This document shows, in pieces, positions 42,323 through 51,289 of a stretch of DNA of 63,742 nt. Numbering within the stretch: the first letter of the stretch is position 1; every line of letters begins with the position of its first letter. The notes below the pieces were generated by a model. The model saw only the letters and a program-made list of their open reading frames with translations, had not been told where the DNA came from and did not search any database. Source of the stretch: CAZEAC01 sp964510065 (GTDB lineage Bacteria; Bdellovibrionota_C; UBA2361; CAIXSY01); contig CAZEAC010000024.1 of NCBI GenBank assembly GCA_964510065.1, positions 1-63,742 on the forward strand, read 5' to 3'. The position numbers and the translations under genes are program-made.

Positions 42323-45238
42323 TTGTTCGTTCTCTTTAGCATTCCCACAGTTACCGTTGCCGACGACGAACTTGATTTTGTTCCTAGCGGTAGTCAGAGA
42401 GGCACCACGATCAACGCTCCCGCCCCGCAGTTTGCAAAGAACGAGATTATAATTAAGTTCAAAACCGATGCCGGAGCGGAATGGAATCGCAACAGGCTTT
42501 CCGGAGTCAAAGAGATTTTTAATCGTTGGGGAATTCAATCTCGGCATGGAAAACCACTTTATAATAATTCGCGAATTTTTTCGGCCTCCAATCTTGCACA
42601 GACTCTTCGTCCCGCGACCGATGGCAAGACAAGCACCAAAAGACTAAGAGAAGCTTTCCCAAGACGAGCGCTTCGTGCAACCCCGATGGGGCAGGATCCA
42701 GACCTCGACGCGACCTTTCATATTGCTGTGGATCGCGACATTGATATGGATAGACTTTTAGCCGAGCTTAATGCCGAGCCCAGCGTTGAGTTTGCACAGC
42801 CAAATTATCGCTACCGCACTTCACAGTCGCTCCCAGGAATAGATAAATCCTTCTCGGTTGATAAATTCGGCTGCATCCTCTGGGGTCATGTCGTGACGCA
42901 TGCGCCTGAGTCATGGAACATAAACCAAGGAGTTGACCCACAAGGACGCCCAATCGTCGTTGCGGTAATCGACACCGGCGTTAATACCTGGCACCAGGAC
43001 CTCAGCACAAATATTGAAACTAATGATGGTGAAGTCGCTGGAAATAATAATGATGACGACGGAAACGGCTATGTCGATGATTATTACGGTTATGACTTTA
43101 ATGTGCCTGGCAATACACTCGGCACCTGTCCTCCGACAGAGCTTCGCAATAATGTCTCGGACTGTAATGGACATGGGACCATGGTGTCCGGTGTCATTGC
43201 GGCACTTCGAAATAATGGCATTGCCCAGAACTTAGCAGATTACTGCACTGGCCAACCGGTAACTCAGGCATTAGGCGTGGTCGGTGTGGCACCACAGGCT
43301 CATATTTTGCCAATTAAGGCGTTTGACGCGAATGGTTCCGGTTTTACCAGTTCTATTGCGCAGTCAATTCGATATGCGTTGCTTCGAGGAGCGGACGTAA
43401 TTAATTGCAGTCTTGAAATGTCGGGAATTGGTCAAGATATTGCGATGCAAGAAGCAGTCGCGGAGGCTACCCAGGCGGGAGTGCCGGTGATATTTTCTAC
43501 TCCCGACGTCGGCGGAGAGATCTCTTACTACACGCCGCTCGGTCTGCTTCAAGTTCTTCGTGTCGGAACTCTCGCCAAGAATTTACAAAGTGATGCGGCA
43601 ACCAATGGCGGAGTGCTTCTTGATCTGATTGCCCCGGGCGTTGAAATTGCATCGACATTTTTTAACAAAGCGCTTCCCAATGCGTCTCGCTACGCAGTGG
43701 TTTCGGGAGCGTCAATTGCAGCGCCCTATGTATCTGGAGCAGCTGCGCTAGCATTAGCAATCTATCCGGATATGACTGTCAACGATATTCGGGCTGCGAT
43801 TCGTGAAACCGCAGTCGATGTCGGCGAGGTCGGACCAGATCCGCGCGCCGGATACGGGCGAATAGACATTAAGAATGTCGTCGATTTCGCAGGCGCACTT
43901 AAAGCAGCTAATGGCGCTGGAACTTTGCCGATAATTAAGATTACCTCGCCTTTGCCAAGCTCCGTTCTGGGCGCCACTCAGAGTGAGGTCGTCCTGGAAG
44001 GGAGCATCGGCGGAAGTTCGCTGACCGGGTATAAAGTATATGTCCGTACATTTGATAGCGCGACTTCACCTTGGAGATGGATCTCCAGCAGCAGCGCGGC
44101 CTCGGTCAGCGGGATAATAACGCGAATACCGAACTCCGCATTTGGCTTCGGCAGAAATTTTATCAAAGTGGCCGCAAGCAGCTCAAAAACAAATCTGCCA
44201 GTTACCGAGCTGCGCGAAGTAGTTAAAGATTACCTCGCGGTGAAAGATGTCGCGACTATTCCTCAGGAATCTAATGTCGCGATGGGCCTTTCCAATTTTG
44301 AAGTGGCATGGTCGCAGCTACGCTTCCTTCCGCAAGGCGGAACAGAAAGAATTCTGGTTGTACAGAGTATGCAAAAAGAGGTGAAACGCGAAATTGCGCT
44401 TCCCGCGAATTTCATTCCATCGGGAATTCATCTTGAGGCCAGCTATGTGTACTACTCGGGTACAACCGTTGATGGCAGCCAGGGCGGTATTTATCGGTTT
44501 GATAGGCAAACAGGGAGCACAACCCAAATATTTAGCTGTGATGCAGCGAGCGCCGGGCGTCCTGCCTGCGTGAAAGAGCTTACAGGCTTCGCACAGAAAC
44601 TCGCCTGGCTAAATAATGACGGCGAAGTATTCTATCTCGATGCCACTTCCGCGCCGCGTCGCATTCTGAACAAGAGCGATGGCAGCCGTTACTCGTCTCC
44701 TCGGCTTTCGTGCGACAGACTCTTTGCCGTGCGCTTGAATTCTGCGAAAGAGCAGGTTATTCGCGTTGACCTCAACACGTCGGTACTAACACCGATAAGC
44801 GGACTGGAACGAGCAAATCCTACCACCATCTTCCCCTTATATTATAGCCTCTCAAGAGTAACCGACAACCAGGTGCTGATTTCCGAGCTATTAACCACTT
44901 CCACTACGCGACTACGCTTGCTTAATATTCCCCTGCTGACCCTCTCTACGGTTACCGATACTTCAAAGACGGTTATGAATCAGCAAACCGCGAAGTCGGT
45001 AGCAATTGTAAAGTCACTTTCGACGCTCTCCTCATCATTGGAGCAGATGTCTCTAAACGGGGCGAATCTCAAAAACCTCACCGTGAGCAACAAACTTAAA
45101 TTTGCGCTCATAGGTTCTCCGACCATGCTTGCCTGGCGCGAGCTAAGTAGCAACCCAACCACCCAAGAGGTGCGGGTGTATACAGAGCCTTCGCCCTCGC
45201 CAACTAGTCTGCCAAGTCCGTGTAATAACGCCGGATAG
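42323..45238 (+). CDS. Secreted subtilase (S8) with altered oxyanion site and a stop in the signal peptide
   Basis: About 970 residues. Order: export segment, prodomain (NEIIIKFKTDAGAEW, EPSVEFAQPNYRYR), S8 catalytic domain with Asp (AVIDTGVN, near 217), His (NGHGTMVSG, near 283) and Ser (SGASIAAPYVSG, near 463), then Ig-like and beta-propeller-like C-terminal regions. The family's usual GTSMAAPHV is GASIAAPYV, and the oxyanion Asn (AAGN) is replaced by FSTPDVGGE, so activity is doubtful. The expected start, ATG 42278 with GGGAG upstream, reads five codons and then TAG (42293-42295) in the same frame. The open frame resumes with RWVEISRFFLFVLF. The TTG at 42323 leaves too short a signal peptide. 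It may be a pseudogene, a sequence error or a non-standard start. Confidence 0.8.
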   Translation: MFVLFSIPTVTVADDELDFVPSGSQRGTTINAPAPQFAKNEIIIKFKTDAGAEWNRNRLSGVKEIFNRWGIQSRHGKPLYNNSRIFSASNLAQTLRPATDGKTSTKRLREAFPRRALRATPMGQDPDLDATFHIAVDRDIDMDRLLAELNAEPSVEFAQPNYRYRTSQSLPGIDKSFSVDKFGCILWGHVVTHAPESWNINQGVDPQGRPIVVAVIDTGVNTWHQDLSTNIETNDGEVAGNNNDDDGNGYVDDYYGYDFNVPGNTLGTCPPTELRNNVSDCNGHGTMVSGVIAALRNNGIAQNLADYCTGQPVTQALGVVGVAPQAHILPIKAFDANGSGFTSSIAQSIRYALLRGADVINCSLEMSGIGQDIAMQEAVAEATQAGVPVIFSTPDVGGEISYYTPLGLLQVLRVGTLAKNLQSDAATNGGVLLDLIAPGVEIASTFFNKALPNASRYAVVSGASIAAPYVSGAAALALAIYPDMTVNDIRAAIRETAVDVGEVGPDPRAGYGRIDIKNVVDFAGALKAANGAGTLPIIKITSPLPSSVLGATQSEVVLEGSIGGSSLTGYKVYVRTFDSATSPWRWISSSSAASVSGIITRIPNSAFGFGRNFIKVAASSSKTNLPVTELREVVKDYLAVKDVATIPQESNVAMGLSNFEVAWSQLRFLPQGGTERILVVQSMQKEVKREIALPANFIPSGIHLEASYVYYSGTTVDGSQGGIYRFDRQTGSTTQIFSCDAASAGRPACVKELTGFAQKLAWLNNDGEVFYLDATSAPRRILNKSDGSRYSSPRLSCDRLFAVRLNSAKEQVIRVDLNTSVLTPISGLERANPTTIFPLYYSLSRVTDNQVLISELLTTSTTRLRLLNIPLLTLSTVTDTSKTVMNQQTAKSVAIVKSLSTLSSSLEQMSLNGANLKNLTVSNKLKFALIGSPTMLAWRELSSNPTTQEVRVYTEPSPSPTSLPSPCNNAG

Positions 45239-45239
45239 C

Positions 45240-47027
45240 TTAGCCAGGAGTGACCTGCAACCCCTGTGGAGCTCCGGGAACCTGTCCGGCAGTGCCAAAC
45301 AAAACGGATGACTGTGTCTGCATCCACAGCGTTGCGCTTGCATATAAAGAGTACGCGCGTGCTCGAATCGTGTGCGCCCCGGTCAAGCCATTGGCATTCC
45401 ATGTCGCCGCATAGGGCGCGCTCGTGTCTACAGCAAGCGGCACTCCATCAACCCAAAATTCGACCATACGAACGACCTCAGGGTTACTGACCTCCGCCAC
45501 AATCTGAACGCTCCCAGCAATCGCGCTTGAGCCGGGACTTGTGAGCGCAACTGTATAGCTATAGCCCTGCGCCTTATACGGTAAGGCTCCGATATCGGTT
45601 TGCCCACGCCAGCGCACCGGATCATTCACCGCCCAGCTTCTTGCAGAAGAAAGCGTCAGCGTATTATTAGCTAGCGAGATGGCGGAGATCGCCACCTGGG
45701 CCTCTGTGCCAATCGAAATATCATCGCCCACCCAGAAAAGACCGGCGTTATTAACCTGAAGCACGGTCGATGAAGCGCCCGAGGTACTTGCCCGGGCGAT
45801 AGGTCCAGCCGTCAAACGTCCAGGAGATGTACTCTGTAATGAGAAATTCTTCTCAACGATGGAAACAAATTGTGGATTTCCGGTGACATTATGAGTTCCA
45901 TAAGGAATCACCCCACTTTGATAGGTGAGATTGTAGTCCGCAATGCCGGCACTGGGGGACTCTATCCCTATGGGAGAATTGTTTCCACTTGTCGCCGCGC
46001 TAAAAAGATTATTATAAATTTCGTTCCCGATAGAAGGTCCGTATACACTGTAGGCACGAATCAATCCTGTATTTCCGCTATACGCAGCATTTCCGTGCCA
46101 TGTATTGTGGTAGGCATAATTATTATCGCCGTTAGTCCAGCCAAGTCCGCCTCCGGATGAAATTGTGACATTTCCTCGGACTAGATTTCGCGTACCTGCG
46201 GTCTCAAGGTGTTGCATATGATGACCACCTTGAGAATTCAGGAGGCCAATGTCATTACCTTCATCCCAATTCGCTTCCATTAAATAGTCAGAAAGCACCG
46301 CGTTCTGTTGAAGATTATCAAGATGCGAACCCGTGCGCGCGTCCTCAGGTCCAAAGTAGTTGTTACGTATGACCCAGTTGAAGCTATTGGGAGAGTTGTT
46401 GTTAATAAAGTCATCAGCCTCCGAAAGCGTATTGTACTCCATTAAGAAGTTGCTCGAGGCGGCTCCACCAGCCCATACAAGGGCATTGCCAGTGCCGGGA
46501 GTAACCCACGGAAAGCTACGCCAGCCAGAATGAGAGAAGCGGTTTCCGCGTAACGTCAGGTCGCTCGATCCACGAAACGTGATAGTTTCCCGATCGGCGT
46601 GATGAAGATAACAATCAGTCACCCTTACGCCACGCGAATTATCGATCCGAAACATTTCGTAGGGAAACGCGCTCGCAGCATTGATCTGTGTTACTTCGAA
46701 ACCAGCAATGCTTACATAGTCTGCTCCATCGAGCCATACGCCGCCGAAAATTACTACAGCGCCATCAGCAAGATAGGTAATGGGCTGCGCCTGCGTCCCA
46801 TCGGTAGTCTCGGTCACTCTCTCGTTGTAGGTGCCCGGCTGGACACGGATAACATCGCCCGCCACCGCGGTATTCGCGGCTTTCTGAATATTGCGCCAAG
46901 CCGTAGTAAGCGAGAGACCGTCAAGAGAGTCGTTTCCGGTAGTTGCGACATAATATGTGGCAGCGTCGGAAAGGCAGGGTGCGCAAAAAATCACAAGTAA
47001 TACGACAGCGAGCCTAATCAAGTGCAT
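45240..47027 (-). CDS. Secreted right-handed beta-helix protein with Ig-like C-terminus
   Basis: An exported protein of about 595 residues; the signal peptide ends at APCLSDAATYYVA. ATYYVATTGNDSLDGLSLTT and AWRNIQKAANTAVAGDVIRV are the typical DUF1565/pectate-lyase-like opening. Beta-helix rungs then follow (FRIDNSRGVRVTDCYLHHAD, DLTLRGNRFSHSGW). The last 100 residues are Ig-like (LTSPGSSAIAGSVQIVAEVS). The end VPGAPQGLQVTPG resembles the first strand of a missing fibronectin III domain. Enzyme or adhesin is unclear. It converges with the subtilase gene; the stop codons are one base apart. The ATG at 47027 is preferred to the TTG at 47039. Confidence 0.82.
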   Translation of the reverse strand: MHLIRLAVVLLVIFCAPCLSDAATYYVATTGNDSLDGLSLTTAWRNIQKAANTAVAGDVIRVQPGTYNERVTETTDGTQAQPITYLADGAVVIFGGVWLDGADYVSIAGFEVTQINAASAFPYEMFRIDNSRGVRVTDCYLHHADRETITFRGSSDLTLRGNRFSHSGWRSFPWVTPGTGNALVWAGGAASSNFLMEYNTLSEADDFINNNSPNSFNWVIRNNYFGPEDARTGSHLDNLQQNAVLSDYLMEANWDEGNDIGLLNSQGGHHMQHLETAGTRNLVRGNVTISSGGGLGWTNGDNNYAYHNTWHGNAAYSGNTGLIRAYSVYGPSIGNEIYNNLFSAATSGNNSPIGIESPSAGIADYNLTYQSGVIPYGTHNVTGNPQFVSIVEKNFSLQSTSPGRLTAGPIARASTSGASSTVLQVNNAGLFWVGDDISIGTEAQVAISAISLANNTLTLSSARSWAVNDPVRWRGQTDIGALPYKAQGYSYTVALTSPGSSAIAGSVQIVAEVSNPEVVRMVEFWVDGVPLAVDTSAPYAATWNANGLTGAHTIRARAYSLYASATLWMQTQSSVLFGTAGQVPGAPQGLQVTPG

Positions 47028-47222
47028 AAGTGAATTCAATCCTACTTAACAAAGTATATTATACTATGAACTCTCATTCGGCGCCGCAACAAAATTGCCC
47101 CTCGCAACATACATAATTGCTTGGACTATATTCAGCTTCTCGATACCTTTTGGCCGCACGTGCACTTCGACTAATGAGGACGAGCTCGCCTCCATCAAGC
47201 GCATGATATTGATCGATGATAA

Positions 47223-48494
47223 TTAAAGCATCCAAAAGAAAATCATCACCACAATCGTTGGCATGAGCGCGCCAAGGAACAAACCGAAAGGACTAATACC
47301 CTCTTCTTTAAACACTTTTGCATCTTGTAGGATGCCCACACCGGCGGGGTTTGGCGCGTTTGCGATTACAGTCAATCCGCCGCCAGCCACCGCGCCGGCC
47401 ACAAGCGCATACTTAAGCTCGTCCGAGATCCCCTCAACAAGCGACCCCAGATAGGTAAGTGCCGCATTATCGGTGACCGCTGTTAATCCAATCGCTCCGA
47501 AGAAAAGAGACGTGCCACTCAGACTTTGAATCAGCGGTTTTAGCCAATACGTTTGAAGCGAACCAAGCGTCACTAACCCGGCAAGAAAAAAGCCAACCAA
47601 CAGCGCTTCCCGCAACTTGAGAGTATCCTGATATTCTTTAGTGGCGGTAACCACGCCAAGGAAGAGCACAAGTATCCCGTAGAATACCTCCGGGTGATGC
47701 GAAAACTTCACCACAAGACCAAGCGTGACAAGATGTATCGTCGTCAGCCACCAGGGAATCTGCATTCCGACATCTCGATCGAAGGTGAGCCTCGATAGCT
47801 CCTTACGAAATAGCCACGCAGTAATAGAGGCCGAAACTACACAGCCGGCCGCCGCACGCCAACCAAAATGGCTAAGCATGAACATCGTATCCCAGTCCCA
47901 CTTTGCCGCGACCATCAGTACCGGGGGCGCAGCAAAATGGGTAAGCGTACCTCCAATCGAAACATTCACGAACAGCAGACCGAGTGTGGCGTAGGCAAGC
48001 TTCGAACTTATCTCGCGCTCGAAGTAGCGCTGCTTGAGGACAAGCGCCAAAAGCGTCATTGCCGCTGGCTCGGTAATAAACGAACCCAGCAATGGACCAA
48101 GAACGAGCGCTGCAAGGTAAAATGACATCCCTTCGGCGAGAGGGAGAAGCCGAGAGAAAAAGAAAATCAGCGCCTCGGCGAGCTTCACCACCGGACGTGT
48201 CGCCGCGACCACCATCACCACAAGTACAAACTTCGGCTCTGTGAAGTTCAAACTCTCGATATAATGCACCGCATCTTTAAAGCTACCACTCATGGCCGCG
48301 ATACCGAGAAAAAGTGCCGCTGCCCACAACCCAAACACGACCTCAGTTTCCGCCAGAAAGTGAAGTAAATTTTCCTTTATCGAGCCAGGTTGGGAGTGAT
48401 GCGCCCAATGTGCGAAGCGCTTAACTGAAAAGGTGTGCAGGACGGCAAGTCCGAAGAAGGCAGTGGCGAGGATTTCGGTGGGTGTAGGATTCAC
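47223..48494 (-). CDS. Putative Na+/H+ antiporter
   Basis: A 423-residue protein with about eleven membrane helices, resembling the Na_H_antiport_3-type family. Landmarks: HFLAETEVVFGLWAAALFLG, EPKFVLVVMVVAATRPVVKL, GPLLGSFITEPAAMTLLALV, AVTDNAALTYLGSLVEG and VIANAPNPAGVGIL. The last two resemble the Asp/Asn unwound-helix motifs of ion transporters. It would exchange Na+ for H+ at the inner membrane. GTG start with AGAGAAAAAGT upstream. It stands alone. Confidence 0.88.
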   Translation of the reverse strand: MNPTPTEILATAFFGLAVLHTFSVKRFAHWAHHSQPGSIKENLLHFLAETEVVFGLWAAALFLGIAAMSGSFKDAVHYIESLNFTEPKFVLVVMVVAATRPVVKLAEALIFFFSRLLPLAEGMSFYLAALVLGPLLGSFITEPAAMTLLALVLKQRYFEREISSKLAYATLGLLFVNVSIGGTLTHFAAPPVLMVAAKWDWDTMFMLSHFGWRAAAGCVVSASITAWLFRKELSRLTFDRDVGMQIPWWLTTIHLVTLGLVVKFSHHPEVFYGILVLFLGVVTATKEYQDTLKLREALLVGFFLAGLVTLGSLQTYWLKPLIQSLSGTSLFFGAIGLTAVTDNAALTYLGSLVEGISDELKYALVAGAVAGGGLTVIANAPNPAGVGILQDAKVFKEEGISPFGLFLGALMPTIVVMIFFWML

Positions 48495-48720
48495 ACTTTT
48501 TCTCTACTTTTCACGGAAGCTCGTGAGCGAAGCCGCTTCATTCCCGCAAGCCAACGACAGTGGCTGCAATTGCGGCCAGTCCTTGCACAATGCGCACTTT
48601 CACGCTTGCCTCGATCACTCAAACATCAGCTAGTGCCAAAATAACATCAAGATAGAGATGATGAAAACCTAAAAACTGCACTCGCGATGATGCTACTTCT
48701 GAGTAAAGTGCTACCCGCAT

Positions 48721-49464
48721 TCATCGCCGCGACTTCGCCGCGCGCACAATTGCCGACGCGCTCATGTCCACGACATTACAGACCGTTATCATCTGCGATT
48801 GTGCATGCAGGAAGAACTCCTGCACCGCGCCGGCACGGTTCGTCGCCGCTAGGTCGGCGATAGCGGCGAGCGCCTCCTGTCGCCGCCGCGCGAACCCTAG
48901 CTGTTCGCGTGCGGTAAGATACGCGCTCAACATGCCCAACGCGCCATCGTGCTGGTTCTCGGGCGGAGCCGGCGAAAGCTTTTGGGCAAGAAGTTGGCTT
49001 CGTGCCGAATCTTCGACATTTTCGGGTAACGTCAATATTCTGGCATCGAGAGGGGCAAGCTTCGAAAGCGCCTGTTCAATCGCGAACAGATCGGCGCTAA
49101 AGCTCCTTAAAATTTCGGCGCCGGTTCGCTCGCCAGCCCACGAGGCGAGCTTGGCCTCAAGGAAGGGCTCAATTCGACCGGAATTAAGCAGCGCGTAACT
49201 ACGCCACTCCGTGGCCATGCCTCTCACGGCAATCGAAAGGCTTTCGAGATAGGCCACGGTATTCGTGTTCAGCTTCGCGACGTCCGCCGAAAATTTTTCG
49301 GATTGAGAACGCCACACGGTCCAACCGCCCGATTGCCGCGCCAAGGGATTGGATTGCGCCGGACTCGCATTTTGAGAGAAAGACGCACTCACGAGACTCC
49401 CACCGAGCGAGCAGAGACTCAACAATGTAGCCCAGCCGAATCGATGTTGTTTTCGTGAGTGCAT
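48721..49464 (-). CDS. Exported helical protein of unknown function
   Basis: A 247-residue protein with a signal peptide (WATLLSLCSLGGSLVSASFS). The mature part is predicted all-helical: FSADVAKLNTNTVAYLESLS, FLEAKLASWAGERTGAEIL and LSAYLTAREQLGFARRRQEA. I recognise no family. The upstream gene (49474-50871) ends 9 bases before this ATG, so they are cotranscribed and may act together. Confidence 0.65.
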   Translation of the reverse strand: MHSRKQHRFGWATLLSLCSLGGSLVSASFSQNASPAQSNPLARQSGGWTVWRSQSEKFSADVAKLNTNTVAYLESLSIAVRGMATEWRSYALLNSGRIEPFLEAKLASWAGERTGAEILRSFSADLFAIEQALSKLAPLDARILTLPENVEDSARSQLLAQKLSPAPPENQHDGALGMLSAYLTAREQLGFARRRQEALAAIADLAATNRAGAVQEFFLHAQSQMITVCNVVDMSASAIVRAAKSRR

Positions 49465-49473
49465 AAGCAAGTA

Positions 49474-50871
49474 TTACTTTGTTGAAGGAGACGGAGTGGG
49501 AGTGGGCTTCGCCGCCGGAATCTCAATCCTTCCATTACTGAGAGCGTACTGTATGCAGCGGAAGCGCCAGTCGCTTCCCGTAAATGCGGCACAAATTTGT
49601 CGCTGCGTTGCTTCGGCTTTGCCGTCGAAATTGGTTTTTAACCAGTTCGAACCCAAATCAAATCGCGTACCGAGAGCTTCGAGAAAGCTCGCTGAAGACA
49701 CACCGTACCCGCCACGATCTACAGCGTCGGTAAAAGCGCGCGGCAGCACCAAACTCGAATCGGTACCGACCCAAAGTCTCCGTCCTCCCGCAACTTGAAT
49801 CGTCGTTGAGTTCTCAGCAATCGGAATCGTAAGCGCGGATGCTGCCTGAAGCCCGGCCGGGTTTGGAGCCTTGACTATCCCTTCGGTAATCCAAAAAACG
49901 AGACACATCCCAGCAGGTACTGCGCCCGTGCCAATGCGTCCGAAATAAATTGGGGTCGAAGCTGTCGCCTGCCTCGAATAATTTATTACCGTAAGTGGGT
50001 AGCGCGCGTTGGGATCATAATTCGAAACAATCTGTCGATTGTCCGGAGAAGTATGCCAATTGCCTCCCAACCAATCCTGCGGGACCACCGCGGAGAAGAC
50101 ATCGGCGCCGATCGCAACTTGCGAATTCGCCTGGCCACCACTCGCACTCGGAACAATCGCAAGATTTTTGGCTCGAAAGCCTGTAGTCTGCTGATGCTCC
50201 TGACAGTATGCGTCGCCATAGAGGGGCCAACCGTTGCACGATCGTATCGTTCCCTGCGCGTTCCCGTACAGCACGTTACAATTAAATCCGAAGCCCGGAA
50301 GAAAACGCCTTGTGGTTTCCGGGAAGGCTACAGGAATATTGAATTCGACTGGGTCGGGCCGATCTGAGGGAAGTGAACAGTCAATATCACCGATAAAGCA
50401 CGCGTTGACGCTTTCTGATGTTTGACGATGGTATTCCGAGCGCGGCGCTCCACCGTTTCCGATGGCTGCCGGCTGAGCTCCGACCTCTGCGTCGCTTGAT
50501 TTAAGGCTATCGCGATTGCTGCCAACATAAGAGTCATAAACCGACTCACCATCATTATTGAAACTTCGGCGTTGTAACATGCTCCAGCCATATACCCCCC
50601 CGAATTTGAGAGTGCCGACATCCGCAACATAGCCCTGCGAGAGATTTCTCGTGATCTGGGTGCTGTCATACCAAAACTCCGGATCAATCGCGTGCACCAT
50701 ATAACCGCTGTACTCTTCAACACTAAAGCTGTAATGCGGACTCGTTACGGTAAACGGCGCACTAAATTGCTGCGCATCTGCATATGGCAGCTGAAGGATG
50801 CCAAGCATCAACATCCCCCAAAAGGCACCGCCTACTCCTAATCGTAAACTTCGCACTACTTCTGTTCGCAT
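49474..50871 (-). CDS. Exported protein of unknown function
   Basis: A 465-residue exported protein. The signal peptide is ALMLGIL-like (FWGMLMLGILQLPYADAQQ). The mature part is rich in aromatics (VTSPHYSFSVEEYSGYMVHA, FGGVYGWSMLQRRSF) with paired Cys (ACFIGDIDC, CNVLYGNAQGTIRSC) and a PTPTPSPS tail. No family recognised; the opening 'VTSPHYSFSVEEYSGYMVH' could support a cell-surface role. The ATG has GGGAGAGAT upstream. It is the first gene of a pair. Confidence 0.65.
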   Translation of the reverse strand: MRTEVVRSLRLGVGGAFWGMLMLGILQLPYADAQQFSAPFTVTSPHYSFSVEEYSGYMVHAIDPEFWYDSTQITRNLSQGYVADVGTLKFGGVYGWSMLQRRSFNNDGESVYDSYVGSNRDSLKSSDAEVGAQPAAIGNGGAPRSEYHRQTSESVNACFIGDIDCSLPSDRPDPVEFNIPVAFPETTRRFLPGFGFNCNVLYGNAQGTIRSCNGWPLYGDAYCQEHQQTTGFRAKNLAIVPSASGGQANSQVAIGADVFSAVVPQDWLGGNWHTSPDNRQIVSNYDPNARYPLTVINYSRQATASTPIYFGRIGTGAVPAGMCLVFWITEGIVKAPNPAGLQAASALTIPIAENSTTIQVAGGRRLWVGTDSSLVLPRAFTDAVDRGGYGVSSASFLEALGTRFDLGSNWLKTNFDGKAEATQRQICAAFTGSDWRFRCIQYALSNGRIEIPAAKPTPTPSPSTK

Positions 50872-51289
50872 ATCTCTCCCACTTTGTTAGTTATTGCAGA
50901 CCTCGCAAAAAAAGAACCCTGTCTCTGCAAAGCAGACGAGGCATGGTTAGCGAAAAATATTTGGCTATGCAACGCGATAGGTCAAAAGGAGCTTCTTTGG
51001 GGAGCATGCAATTCTAACTTGAGGATTCGGTCCGATTTAGAGAAAAAGTTCCTCTGTCTTTCAATTTCTCAAGGCGTGCCTGTGAAAAGCGCAAGTATCG
51101 CGCCGCGCGGGCAAGTGCTTCGCGCTTCATTCCTTAGGTGCTTGGAGAACTTTAGGCTGCAACCCTTTTCATTCAAAATTTCCTTTGTTGAGCTCTTTTC
51201 TAGTACGGCTTGGGTATCGCTGTTGCAACTCGGTAAGGGTAAATTGCGGCCCCAGCACGCCAAAGCCGACCGTGAAGCACCTTCGGCAT
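50872..51289. other. Gene-free region downstream of lanM
   Basis: No well-supported gene. A 64-codon frame on the minus strand (51069-51263) contains several Cys and Ser residues but lacks a ribosome site and a leader-like segment, so I do not call a second precursor. A longer plus-strand frame overlaps the end of lanM and looks like a chance frame. Confidence 0.45.

Noticed and set aside
51069..51263. A 64-codon Cys/Ser-containing frame downstream of lanM, possible second precursor
   Set aside because: No ribosome site, no NHLP- or Nif11-like leader and no Cys/Ser pattern like the CFT core.
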